Shown here piece by piece: positions 1-7,000 of a DNA stretch of 13,276 nucleotides; the first letter of the stretch is position 1, and each line of letters begins with the position of its first letter. Position numbers and translations under genes: made by a program. Where the stretch lies: NCBI GenBank assembly GCA_024278215.1, contig JAJRTR010000161.1, forward strand, positions 1 through 13,276. Reading direction: 5' to 3'. The notes beneath the pieces are model-generated. The model was not told the DNA's origin and did not search any database. It saw nothing but the letters and a program-made list of their open reading frames with translations. This DNA comes from a bacterium. Lineage in GTDB: Bacteria > UBP15 > UBA6099 > JAJRTR01.

Positions 1-99
1 CAAATAGCAAATTATAAGCAATTCAAAAAACTTACCGGCGAATGGATCGACCTATCCGTCGAACTCGCCAAGCTTCGCAAATCAGTAAAAAAGGGGTAA
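1..99 (+). CDS. C-terminal tail of DUF6788-like protein (5' end outside window)
   Basis: Frame 1 is open from the first base to a TAA at 97-99, giving 32 residues that end in LAKLRKSVKKG. The tail has an amphipathic, charged helical pattern (NYKQFKKLTGEWIDLSVELA) like the C-terminal helix of the small DUF6788 family. That family is often found next to insertion-sequence transposases. The match is from memory of the family's 'NYrrFrel...eLs.eL.rL' ending and is not proven. No transposase lies downstream in the window, so if this is an IS-associated gene its partner lies to the left or has been lost. Nothing can be said about its start or regulation. A short hairpin, GTACTG-tc-CAGTAC at 118-131, follows the stop but has no T-run. 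Confidence 0.45.
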   Translation, partial: QIANYKQFKKLTGEWIDLSVELAKLRKSVKKG

Positions 100-150
100 A
101 GTATTATCCAGAACTTGGTACTGTCCAGTACAAAGGAAAGAACACTTTAT

Positions 151-342
151 TGTCGTGTCAATGATGAAAAGACGTAAGTAAATAATTTTTTGGAAGGAAC
201 AGAAAGAGTGCAGGACGCAGTCACCGTACCGCGCCTCAACCTTTGCCCACACAAAAAGTTATCGCGAAAAATACGCTCAGGCGCGGTACGGTGACCGCGC
301 CTTTGTCTACACTCAAAACGTCGATACAAAGTTGACACGACA
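151..342. repeat. Imperfect long inverted repeat with 17-bp perfect inner arms
   Basis: Bases 220-236 (GTCACCGTACCGCGCCT) are the exact reverse complement of 279-295, separated by 42 nt. Outside them, TGTCGTGTCAA at 151-161 pairs with TTGACACGACA at 332-342. Shorter matching blocks (GACGT, GAGTG) lie between them in collinear order. The whole is therefore one imperfect inverted repeat of about 190 bp, not two chance hairpins. It could be the remnant of a mobile element, given the DUF6788-like tail beside it, or a structured transcript. No T-run marks it as a simple terminator. Confidence 0.65.
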
Positions 343-392
343 CCATGTTGTTTCACGATTTCACGTACGCAATTCCTATTGATAACCGCTAC

Positions 393-419
393 ATTATATA
401 ATAGTGCACTATATGTCAA
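393..419 (-). promoter_or_regulatory. Leftward promoter-like sequence with palindrome in spacer
   Basis: On the minus strand TTGACA (414-419) and TATAAT (393-398) are both perfect sigma70 hexamers, separated by 15 nt, which is shorter than the usual 16-18. The spacer contains the perfect 12-bp palindrome ATAGTGCACTAT (401-412), placed as a repressor operator would be. Transcription would run left into the inverted repeat at 151-342, where no convincing gene exists. Confidence 0.4.
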
Positions 420-459
420 TAGTATTTATGTCTTGAAAAATAGGTGTAAACAGGGACGC

Positions 460-1122
460 TTACCGTTTTTGGGATTGTCGGATTATCTCTTTTCTGCGGT
501 GGTAGTGGATGATGATTTTTTCGGGATCGACAACTTTTTCCACAATTCTGTCGGGCCGCACGTAGTCGTTGCCGACAGGCGTTGCAGCGGAAACGGCAAA
601 GGGAAAAGTATTTTTTATAAATTCGCTGCTGTCTCCCTTTTCTAAAAGAATTGCCACGGCTGCTGTCTCCATATCCAGGACTTCCATCTGCACATTTTCA
701 TCACGCGCGGCCCGCAGAAGGCGTTCGCCGATTCCGTCGGCGGCGTCTGTGAAATAAATGTAATATTGCATCGCCTTCGGCGGGTTTTCGTCTTTCTTCG
801 CCGAGCGCACCCGGCGGATTGAATCCAGCACCAGGCCCGGCGGCATCGCCGCGGCGAATGCGCGCTCGACTTCCGTCTCCGGTAACTCTTCCATAAGCTG
901 GAAAAACACGCGCTCGCATTCACTTGTGTGTCCCGAGGAAAGCGGCATAGTACGATACGATATTTTCGGTTTGGGATTAAACCCTTCCGAGAAATATATC
1001 GGCAATCCGGTGCGCCGAAGAAGCCGCATGAAAGCGCGCATCAGGTCGAGATGCGATATGAAACGCGCCTCCCACAACCTGGCGAATCGTATCCGGTATG
1101 GCACTCGTGTATCTTCAGTCAT
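460..1122 (-). CDS. DUF2344 / TIGR03936-like radical SAM-linked protein
   Basis: A 220-residue soluble protein of the DUF2344 family, which almost always sits beside or is fused to a TIGR03960 radical SAM protein. Its reaction has not been assigned as far as I know. Family-typical blocks are the N-terminal YRIRFARLWEARFISHLDLM, then FSEGFNPKPKISYRTMPLSSG, and the C-terminal basic RKEIIRQSQKR. The ATG at 1122 is chosen; an in-frame GTG at 1131 would add three residues. Either start overlaps the stop of the upstream radical SAM gene (TGA at 1115-1117), and neither has a visible Shine-Dalgarno, so translation is probably coupled. It should be transcribed from the promoter at 3014-3042. No transmembrane segment or signal peptide is seen. 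Recognition is firm; function is unknown. Confidence 0.88.
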   Translation of the reverse strand: MTEDTRVPYRIRFARLWEARFISHLDLMRAFMRLLRRTGLPIYFSEGFNPKPKISYRTMPLSSGHTSECERVFFQLMEELPETEVERAFAAAMPPGLVLDSIRRVRSAKKDENPPKAMQYYIYFTDAADGIGERLLRAARDENVQMEVLDMETAAVAILLEKGDSSEFIKNTFPFAVSAATPVGNDYVRPDRIVEKVVDPEKIIIHYHRRKEIIRQSQKR

Positions 1123-2950
1123 TGGTGTCACAGTCCAGTCCGCAGCCTGTACACCTGTTGCCGATGCAGCTTTCTGTTGTGTCGCCCCGCATGGCCTTAG
1201 CGCGTTCTATAAGAAGGTACTTTGTTGTTATGCCGCAATCAATGTGGCTCCAGGGGAGGCGGCTTCCGGGTTTGTACGGCGTGTGCGCGTAATCGGCGGG
1301 GTCGACACCTGCACGGCTGAATGCCTGTCGCCATTTATCTGCATCGAGACATTCGCTCCAGCCGTCGAATCGGCAGCCGAGATTGTAGGCTTCCTCGAGT
1401 GCGCGGCCGATCCTGCGGTCGCCACGTGCGAATACCGCTTCCATCGCGCTGCGGTGCGGATCGTGAAAGTCGAGTTTGACATGCCGCCGGTCGATCACCG
1501 AGCGAAGCAGCCTCTGTTTCCCGAACAGTTTTTCGACAGGTTCAAACGGTTCCCACTGGAACGGAGTGTGCGGTTTGGGCACAAAGTTAGAGACACTCAA
1601 TGTAAAATCCGGTTTGCCGCGTTTTCGGCCTGATTTTTTCTTTCCTGCAACCGCCGTCAGGCGTTTAATGAGCGCGGCTATTCCCAGCACATCTTCTTCT
1701 GTTTCCGTCGGGAGCCCGATCATAAAATAGAGTTTGACTTTTTTCCAGCCCGCCGCGAACGACGACGCGACAGCCCCGATTATCTCTTCATCCGTTATCC
1801 TTTTATTTATCACATTGCGCAGGCGCTGAGTGCCAGCCTCGGGAGCGAGAGTGAGCCCGGTCGCGCGCACGAGCCGGAGTTTTTCGCCGACCTCCTCGCT
1901 GAATGTGTCGATGCGCGACGACGGCATCGAGATAGACACGCGCCTGGGTGTGGCGAACTCGCTGAGCCCGTCCAGCAGGTGCGCCAGTTGTGAGTAATCC
2001 GGTGCGTTGAGCGACAGGAGCGACACCTCGTTCCAGCCGGAATGCCGATACATTTCTTTCACGTTCCCGATGAGGAAATCCGCATCGCGTTCCCGGCGCG
2101 GCCTGTAGATCATGCCTGCCTGGCAGTAGCGGCATCCCTGCGCGCATCCCCTGAAAATCTCGATGCTCATTCTGTCGTGTACCGCGTTTATCGAAGGCAG
2201 GATCAGTTTCGACGGGTAGTACGAGTTGCTCATGTTGCGCACATAGCGCCGCATTACCGGATAGGGCGCAGGCGGCGTTCCAGAGACGGTACACCTGCCG
2301 TTTTCGCCGGTTCCGGTTTCATATAGAGAAGGGATATACACGCCCTCGACCGCCGCGATCTTTTCGAGTATTTCCGGCCGTCCGCCACCTGCGGCTTTCA
2401 CCCGCCGCGCCGCTTCCATAATCTCCATTAGCGGCTCTTCGCCCTCGCCGATGACGAAGGCGTCGATGAAATCCGCCAGAGGTTCGGGGTTAACGGAGCA
2501 CCCGCCGCCCGCAATCACGACCGGTGCCGAGTCCGGTCGCCGCGCCGCCCGCAGTCCGAGTCCGCCCAGGTCGAGCATAGTCAGCACATTGGTGAAAGTC
2601 ATCTCGTAGGAAAGGGAAAACCCTATAATGTCGAACTCGCTCAGCGGGGTGAATGTTTCGAGCGAATAGAGTGGAAGAGCGCGACCGCGCAGTTCCTGCT
2701 CCATATCCGGCCAGGGCGCGAAACAGCGTTCGCAGGCGGCCCAGCCGAGTTCGTTGACGTAATGATATAAAAGCGTGAATCCGAGGCTCGACATGCCGAT
2801 CTCGTAGACTTCGGGAAAGCAGAGCGCGAGACGCACTTCCGCCGTGTCCTTCACGACGGCGTTGAGCTCACCGCCTGCATACCTGCCCGGTTTTCGCACA
2901 CGCGGAAGCACTTCCAACTCGATTTTTTTTCTTAGTTCTTTCCCTGTCAT
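1115..2950 (-). CDS. B12-binding-domain radical SAM protein, TIGR03960-like
   Basis: A 611-residue protein. The N-terminal third has the degenerate cobalamin-binding fold of this family (LCFPEVYEIGMSSLGF, with no base-off histidine), then an IAGGGCSVNPEPLADFIDAF block. The radical SAM CX3CX2C motif is at residues 269, 273 and 276 (FRGCAQGCRYCQAG) and should bind a 4Fe-4S cluster and S-adenosylmethionine. A Cys-rich tail (Cys 595, 600, 603, 607) may hold a further metal site. The ATG at 2950 is chosen because the conserved start (LPRVRKPGRYAGGE) follows at once and the promoter lies at 3014-3042. The frame stays open to 3115, but the extra 55 codons run through the promoter into the repeat element at 3066-3243. 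It is followed by the overlapping DUF2344 gene. The substrate is unknown. Confidence 0.9.
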   Translation of the reverse strand: MTGKELRKKIELEVLPRVRKPGRYAGGELNAVVKDTAEVRLALCFPEVYEIGMSSLGFTLLYHYVNELGWAACERCFAPWPDMEQELRGRALPLYSLETFTPLSEFDIIGFSLSYEMTFTNVLTMLDLGGLGLRAARRPDSAPVVIAGGGCSVNPEPLADFIDAFVIGEGEEPLMEIMEAARRVKAAGGGRPEILEKIAAVEGVYIPSLYETGTGENGRCTVSGTPPAPYPVMRRYVRNMSNSYYPSKLILPSINAVHDRMSIEIFRGCAQGCRYCQAGMIYRPRRERDADFLIGNVKEMYRHSGWNEVSLLSLNAPDYSQLAHLLDGLSEFATPRRVSISMPSSRIDTFSEEVGEKLRLVRATGLTLAPEAGTQRLRNVINKRITDEEIIGAVASSFAAGWKKVKLYFMIGLPTETEEDVLGIAALIKRLTAVAGKKKSGRKRGKPDFTLSVSNFVPKPHTPFQWEPFEPVEKLFGKQRLLRSVIDRRHVKLDFHDPHRSAMEAVFARGDRRIGRALEEAYNLGCRFDGWSECLDADKWRQAFSRAGVDPADYAHTPYKPGSRLPWSHIDCGITTKYLLIERAKAMRGDTTESCIGNRCTGCGLDCDTND

Positions 2951-2976
2951 AAGCTCGCCGGGTTCCTGCCGAATGG

Positions 2977-3010
2977 GACTTTCGACCCGCTCTGGTGAAA
3001 TATGCGGGGT
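2977..3010 (-). repeat. 34-bp hairpin-forming repeat, copy 1 (leader of radical SAM operon)
   Basis: The minus strand reads ACCCCGCATATTT, then ACCA, then GCGGG. It matches 3792-3825 at 28 of 34 positions in the same orientation. CCCGC and GCGGG can pair around a 13-nt loop. This copy lies in the predicted 5' leader of the radical SAM gene, between the transcription start near 3007 and the ATG at 2950. Confidence 0.6.
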
Positions 3011-3013
3011 TAA

Positions 3014-3042
3014 AATATAGTCTATGTGCGATGGAATATCAA
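3014..3042 (-). promoter_or_regulatory. Sigma70 promoter of the radical SAM / DUF2344 operon
   Basis: On the minus strand, TTGATA (3037-3042) and TATATT (3014-3019) are separated by exactly 17 nt, each 5 of 6 to consensus. Transcription would start near 3007, leaving a leader of about 57 nt before the ATG at 2950. This position excludes the longer frame start at 3115. Confidence 0.6.
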
Positions 3043-3065
3043 TACAATAGAATCGGAATATAGAT

Positions 3066-3243
3066 GAGCCAATTGCAAAATTCTGATTCTGCTGCGGTCT
3101 GCTGCTATTGTCCATAGCTGCGTTGTCGGCATAAAATCGTCCTCGACGTACTCTACAAGTACGCCTGCGAGGATTTTACACCTCCGCCTTGCTCTTATCA
3201 ATTTCGCTCAACCTCGCTACGAACATAATTTTGTAATTGGCTC
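3066..3243. mobile_element. MITE-like element, copy 1, with terminal inverted repeats and AGAT duplication
   Basis: The 178-bp element begins GAGCCAATTGCAAAATT and ends AATTTTGTAATTGGCTC. These ends are inverted repeats of each other with one mismatch in 17. It is flanked on both sides by AGAT (3062-3065 and 3244-3247), consistent with a 4-bp target duplication. It encodes no transposase. The centre folds into a stem: TAAAAT, CCTCG and CGTACT (3132-3152) pair with AGTACG, CGAGG and ATTTTA (3158-3178). A diverged second copy is at 10991-11163. It lies between the divergent radical SAM promoter and the tatA promoter and leaves both intact. Confidence 0.75.
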
Positions 3244-3279
3244 AGATGAAGTAGCGCAAATGAATCCGAAAGAAATTCG

Positions 3280-3307
3280 TTGAAATATGTACAATGTGCG
3301 GTATAAT
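3280..3307 (+). promoter_or_regulatory. Sigma70 promoter of tatA
   Basis: TTGAAA (3280-3285), a 16-nt spacer and a perfect TATAAT (3302-3307). A start near 3314 gives a leader of about 26 nt. AGAGG at 3329-3333 is a ribosome binding site 6 nt before the ATG at 3340. Confidence 0.7.
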
Positions 3308-3339
3308 GAGAATGAAATAACTATTAAAAGAGGTATGTT

Positions 3340-3564
3340 ATGTGGACACCGGGAATCGGTGAAATTATAGTAATACTCGTAGTGGCGTTGCTGATATTCG
3401 GGCCGAGGAAACTGCCTGAGATGGGCAAGGCCATCGGTTCGGCTGTAACAGAATTCAAAAAAGGCATCGCGGGAGTATCCGTGGACGACACAAAAAACGA
3501 GCCGCCGAGAATAATAGATTCATCGAACGAAAAAGAAGAAGACAAGACAAAACCAGTCGGCTGA
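3340..3564 (+). CDS. tatA: Sec-independent protein translocase subunit TatA/TatE
   Basis: A 74-residue inner-membrane protein that forms the oligomeric pore component of twin-arginine translocation, which exports folded proteins. An N-terminal membrane helix (IGEIIVILVVALLIF, about residues 6-20) is followed by the hallmark hinge FGPRKLPEMGKAIGSAVTEFKKG and its amphipathic helix, then a short acidic and charged tail (SSNEKEEDKTKPVG). Length and layout are normal for TatA; TatB proteins are usually longer with a different hinge. AGAGG sits 6 nt upstream of the ATG and the promoter is at 3280-3307, so it appears to be a single-gene unit. No tatC is in the window. The next gene's product has a Sec-type signal without twin arginines, so it is not an obvious Tat substrate. 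Confidence 0.93.
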   Translation: MWTPGIGEIIVILVVALLIFGPRKLPEMGKAIGSAVTEFKKGIAGVSVDDTKNEPPRIIDSSNEKEEDKTKPVG

Positions 3565-3570
3565 TAACGT

Positions 3571-3602
3571 GCTGCCGCTTCAGCATTTATTCAAGCGGCA
3601 GC
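3571..3602 (+). terminator. Strong hairpin after tatA
   Basis: GCTGCCGCTT (3571-3580) and AAGCGGCAGC (3593-3602) form a perfect 10-bp GC-rich stem with a 12-nt loop, starting 6 nt after the tatA stop. There is no T-run on either strand, so it may terminate weakly or protect the mRNA 3' end. Confidence 0.4.
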
Positions 3603-3625
3603 CTGTGATGAGTTTGCACTTATCA

Positions 3626-3649
3626 GTCAATGAATAATTATTCATTGAC
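3626..3649. repeat. Perfect 24-bp palindrome
   Basis: The half-site GTCAATGAATAA (3626-3637) is followed directly by its exact reverse complement (3638-3649) with no spacer. A perfect palindrome of this length suits a dimeric DNA-binding protein or a cruciform better than an RNA hairpin, as it leaves no loop. It lies between tatA and the barrel gene. Confidence 0.6.
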
Positions 3650-3791
3650 CGCATCGGGTCTGGTGTACATGCTGCCGAACTTCGGTCCTGCGGCAAAAGC
3701 CGCTGGATGCCTGTTTAAATGAATAAATAAAACCGGAACTTGTGCGACTTATATGTTTGCCGGGAACATAAGCAGGAGATTCTTCGGTTAC

Positions 3792-3825
3792 GATTTTTGG
3801 CCCGCATTGGTAAAATATGCGGGGT
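3792..3825 (-). repeat. 34-bp hairpin-forming repeat, copy 2
   Basis: It matches 2977-3010 at 28 of 34 positions in the same orientation. Here the stem is longer: CCCGCAT (3801-3807) pairs with ATGCGGG (3817-3823) around a 9-nt loop. No gene start follows on the minus strand, unlike copy 1. Confidence 0.6.
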
Positions 3826-3886
3826 AGAATAAACACTTTCTATCGAGCAGATTGTTTCCATCCTGCAGGAAGTTAAGTATCCCTCA

Positions 3887-3915
3887 TTTCAATAACGCAC
3901 AAGTCAAGTTATAAT
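3887..3915 (+). promoter_or_regulatory. Weak promoter candidate for the barrel / nucleotidyltransferase operon
   Basis: A perfect TATAAT at 3910-3915 is preceded at 17 nt by TTTCAA (3887-3892), a poor -35. It would give a leader of about 130 nt before the GTG at 4053. It is the best rightward candidate seen in the spacer, but other AT-rich sites nearby could serve. Confidence 0.3.
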
Positions 3916-4033
3916 TCATGAAACAACTAATCATTATAAATGCAGATAATACTTTCAGGAGATCTGCGATATTTGTGTATGTATGGCGAATTGCGTGTGC
4001 CGGGGTATCGGTGCCGAAAAGGGAATAAAAGCA

Positions 4034-4055
4034 GCGGTTAAGTGGCGGTTAAGTG
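4034..4055 (+). repeat. 11-bp tandem duplication containing the start codon
   Basis: GCGGTTAAGTG occurs at 4034-4044 and again at 4045-4055 with no gap. The second copy ends in the GTG start of the barrel gene. The GTG of the first copy opens a four-codon frame whose TGA (4054-4056) overlaps that start. No strong Shine-Dalgarno precedes the gene. Confidence 0.6.
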
Positions 4056-7000
4056 ACTGCGAAGAAAAAATTTATAGCGGCAATAATTTTTTTATATGTA
4101 TGCGTACTGTCGGCGCGCAGCTATGCCGTGCCCGCTTTTGTTTCCAACGTGATATACGATTTCAAGAACGACGAAATAACATTTAATATGGGACCCGGAC
4201 GCGGGATCAAGCCCGGCGATGTGTTCGAAGTAGTGCGCGAGGGCGAGCGGCTGGGAGTGCTGAAGGCTGTCGAGGTGTCGCCGCTGTACACCCGGATGCA
4301 GATTATTGTCGACGAACAGAAAAAAGGCGAAGAAGGCATTATCGGCACAATAATATCCGCGGCGGAAGCCGGAAAGCTGATGCTGCCGCGCGAACAGGCC
4401 GCCGCCGCGCCGGTCGAGTCGAAAGGAAAAGAACCGAAAAAAAACACCACACCGGAAAAGCCGGCGGTTGCGCCGGAAGCGGCGAACCCGGAAGAACTAT
4501 CTGCTCCGGTGAAGCCTGTCGGGCAGCGGCCCGCCCTCCCTGAAACCGCTAAGACGGCAACTGCTACCTCCGCTGTGCCGCCACAGGCGGCAGGACAACA
4601 AAACGCGAAGAAAAGCGATTCCGGCGAACCGGCCGCCAACGACTTTGTCGTCATGGACAAGGAACTCACGGAAAAGGTGAAAGACAAGAAGGTCGATGTC
4701 AAACTTTCAGGTTACAGGTACCTCAAGTACCGCAGTTACAGCGCGGACGGCGACGAAACCAATTTCCTCTCACGTAACGGACTGCTGACACAGGGCAGCA
4801 CGTATGAGCAGGGCAGTCAGTTGCAGGCAAAAATGTCTTATGGCGGAAATGTGTCGCTTAATGGCAGTTTTATCGAGTTGCCGTACCAGGAGCGGGACAT
4901 GGAGTTCGAGTTGCTTGCAGGCAACTACCGCGCCCTGTTCGGCGATGTGGCCACAGACCTCAGAACCGGCGAACTGGGCAAGATACAGAAGGAGATTACA
5001 GGCACACAGCTCCAGTACACGACGAAAAAGTTAGAGATGGACTATCTCGCGTCGCGCTCGAGGAGCGAGCCGCAAACTATTTCTTTCTATGGCGACAACA
5101 CGCACGGGCCGTTCTCCCTCGAGGCGTTCGAGGTGCTGGAAAACAGCGAAACGGTGAGGATCAACGGAGTAGTAGTGCCCCGCGAGGAATATGACATCGA
5201 CTATTATCTGGGGCAGATAACATTCTGTACCCGGGCCGATTCGACCGACTGCCGTGAGGTCAAAACGTCGGACAGGGTGCAGGTCGAGTTCGAAGAGAAG
5301 ATGCTGCTGGCGATGAAGGGCGGCAACCTGTTCGGAGTATCCTCCAAATATAATTTCAACGAAGGGCGGAGTCTCGGTTTCGCGTATGTCGAGCAGGAAG
5401 CGAACAAGGCGAGCGAGCGGATCAGGAAATCCGCGACATACACTGCGACCGGCTCCGAGATCGACTCGCAGACCGATTGCCCCGCTTCGACTATCTGCCT
5501 GCCGAAAACCTACCAGAACACTTACACACTCATGGCGAAGAATTTCGAGAAGGTGTATTACAACGGGCAGGTGTGGACAAATGGCGAGGACTATGTGCTG
5601 GACGATGAAGGATACGCTGAAGGCGAACTGGAACTGACTTCATCCTACACAGCGTCGGACGTTTTCAGGATCGAATATACATATTACGACAAAGATTTCG
5701 TACAGGAAGTCGAGTTCGGAGACGAAAACAGCGAATACACAAGCGAGATCGGAAACGAAACATATTTCATATTGCGCAAGAGCAGGATTTATGAAGGCAC
5801 GGAGACGGTGAGATACTGCAAGGGCCTGGTGGAAGACCCATGCAGCGATTACCAGTTACTCGAGTACGGTGTGGACTACGACATCTATGAGGACGGCAAC
5901 GCTTTGCAGATAATAAACAACGCGTATCTGCCCAACGACACCACGGAGCGGTACATTCAGATCGCATATTTGTATGTACCGTCGTCTTCCGACAACGACT
6001 CGCAATACAACCAGACCGTGACGGAGGTCTACGGAAAAACAAACCTGGGTGGAGTGTCGCTCGAGTTCGATTTCGGACGCAGCGAGAGCGACATCGCGAA
6101 AACCCCGATACAAGTGCTGCGCGAGCAGTTGACGAACGTCACCGGCACATACACGTGCCCGGTGGAATCCGGCGCGAGCGGCGAGTGCGTGTTCAGCCTC
6201 GAAAACAGCAACATCATAGAACTTTCCGAGACGCTTACAATCACTACCACGGATGTGCCGCTCCAGAGAGGTGTCGAGTATGACATCGAGTACGACACGG
6301 GCGTGGTCGAACTCAAAGGCGGTGTCACACTCGCGACGGGCACCATCGTGTTCGCCGACTACCAGTACAACCCCGATGTTGCCGAAGGCATAGTCGACGG
6401 CAAGGCGCTGCGCTTGAAGGCCGCCACACAAATAAGTGATTTCAACATCGGACTGGAACTTGGCAACAGCGACACTTATTTCTCGCCCATCGGGGGCAAC
6501 AATACCCTCGAAACCAGCAGGCTCGACCTGAGTCTCGACGGCAATATCAATGACAACCTGTCGCTCACCCTGAAGAAATCTTCGTTCGACATTGCGAGAG
6601 ATATATTCGAGTCGTCGACCACCGGCAACGATCAACTCGATGCCGCTGTAAAGTACCGGACGACCCGGGGCTACACCTTTGAATACAACTATGGTAAAGA
6701 CGAGGCGATTGACGACCTGGCGACACACAAAGCCGACGACTCCCGGAAAAGACAGGGGATGAAGATCGGAATGCCTGGAATATGGAAACCCGATCTGACA
6801 CTCACACTCGCACGCGACCAGGAAGACTTCAGCGACAACACAGACACAAACTACGACACGTCGACCAGGAAAAATACGATTGAAGTAACATACAAAAAGA
6901 ACAACAGCATGGACCTGAAGGCGAATATCGCGACAACCGAAGTCGACTCGTCCGGCCTCGGCGATCCCTTCTCGACAGAAAACGTCACAAGAGGTCTCCT

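Larger units (their letters stand above)
100..459. other. Non-coding spacer between convergent genes, with inverted repeats
   Basis: No convincing gene is seen between the DUF6788-like stop and the end of the DUF2344 gene. The stretch holds a 14-nt hairpin at 118-131 and a long imperfect inverted repeat (outer arms 151-161 and 332-342, inner arms 220-236 and 279-295). It also holds a leftward promoter-like sequence at 393-419 and a 12-bp palindrome, ATAGTGCACTAT, at 401-412. A 90-codon minus-strand frame at 147-419 lies over it, but its residues are Arg/Cys-rich and resemble no family I know, so it is not called. Confidence 0.6.
3565..4052. other. 488-bp hairpin-rich spacer between tatA and the barrel gene
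   Basis: No gene is called. In order it holds a 10-bp-stem hairpin (3571-3602), a perfect 24-bp palindrome (3626-3649), a small hairpin GCGGC-aaaa-GCCGC (3690-3703) and the second 34-bp repeat (3792-3825). A weak promoter candidate is at 3887-3915 and an 11-bp tandem duplication reaches the next start codon. A 64-codon minus-strand frame at 3642-3836 exists but resembles no family I know and shares its first part with the 34-bp repeat, so it is treated as non-coding. Confidence 0.55.

Noticed and set aside
147-419. A 90-codon minus-strand frame downstream of a promoter-like sequence
   Set aside because: The frame runs through the long inverted repeat and yields an Arg/Cys-rich product without family resemblance. 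Its ATG (417-419) lies inside the -35 hexamer, so it would not be on the transcript.
926-1633. A 235-codon plus-strand frame over the radical SAM / DUF2344 junction
   Set aside because: It is antisense to two recognised genes with conserved motifs and has no plausible product or promoter.
3642-3836. A 64-codon minus-strand frame in the tatA to barrel spacer
   Set aside because: No recognised family, no clear promoter or ribosome binding site, and its N-terminal part coincides with the 34-bp repeat.
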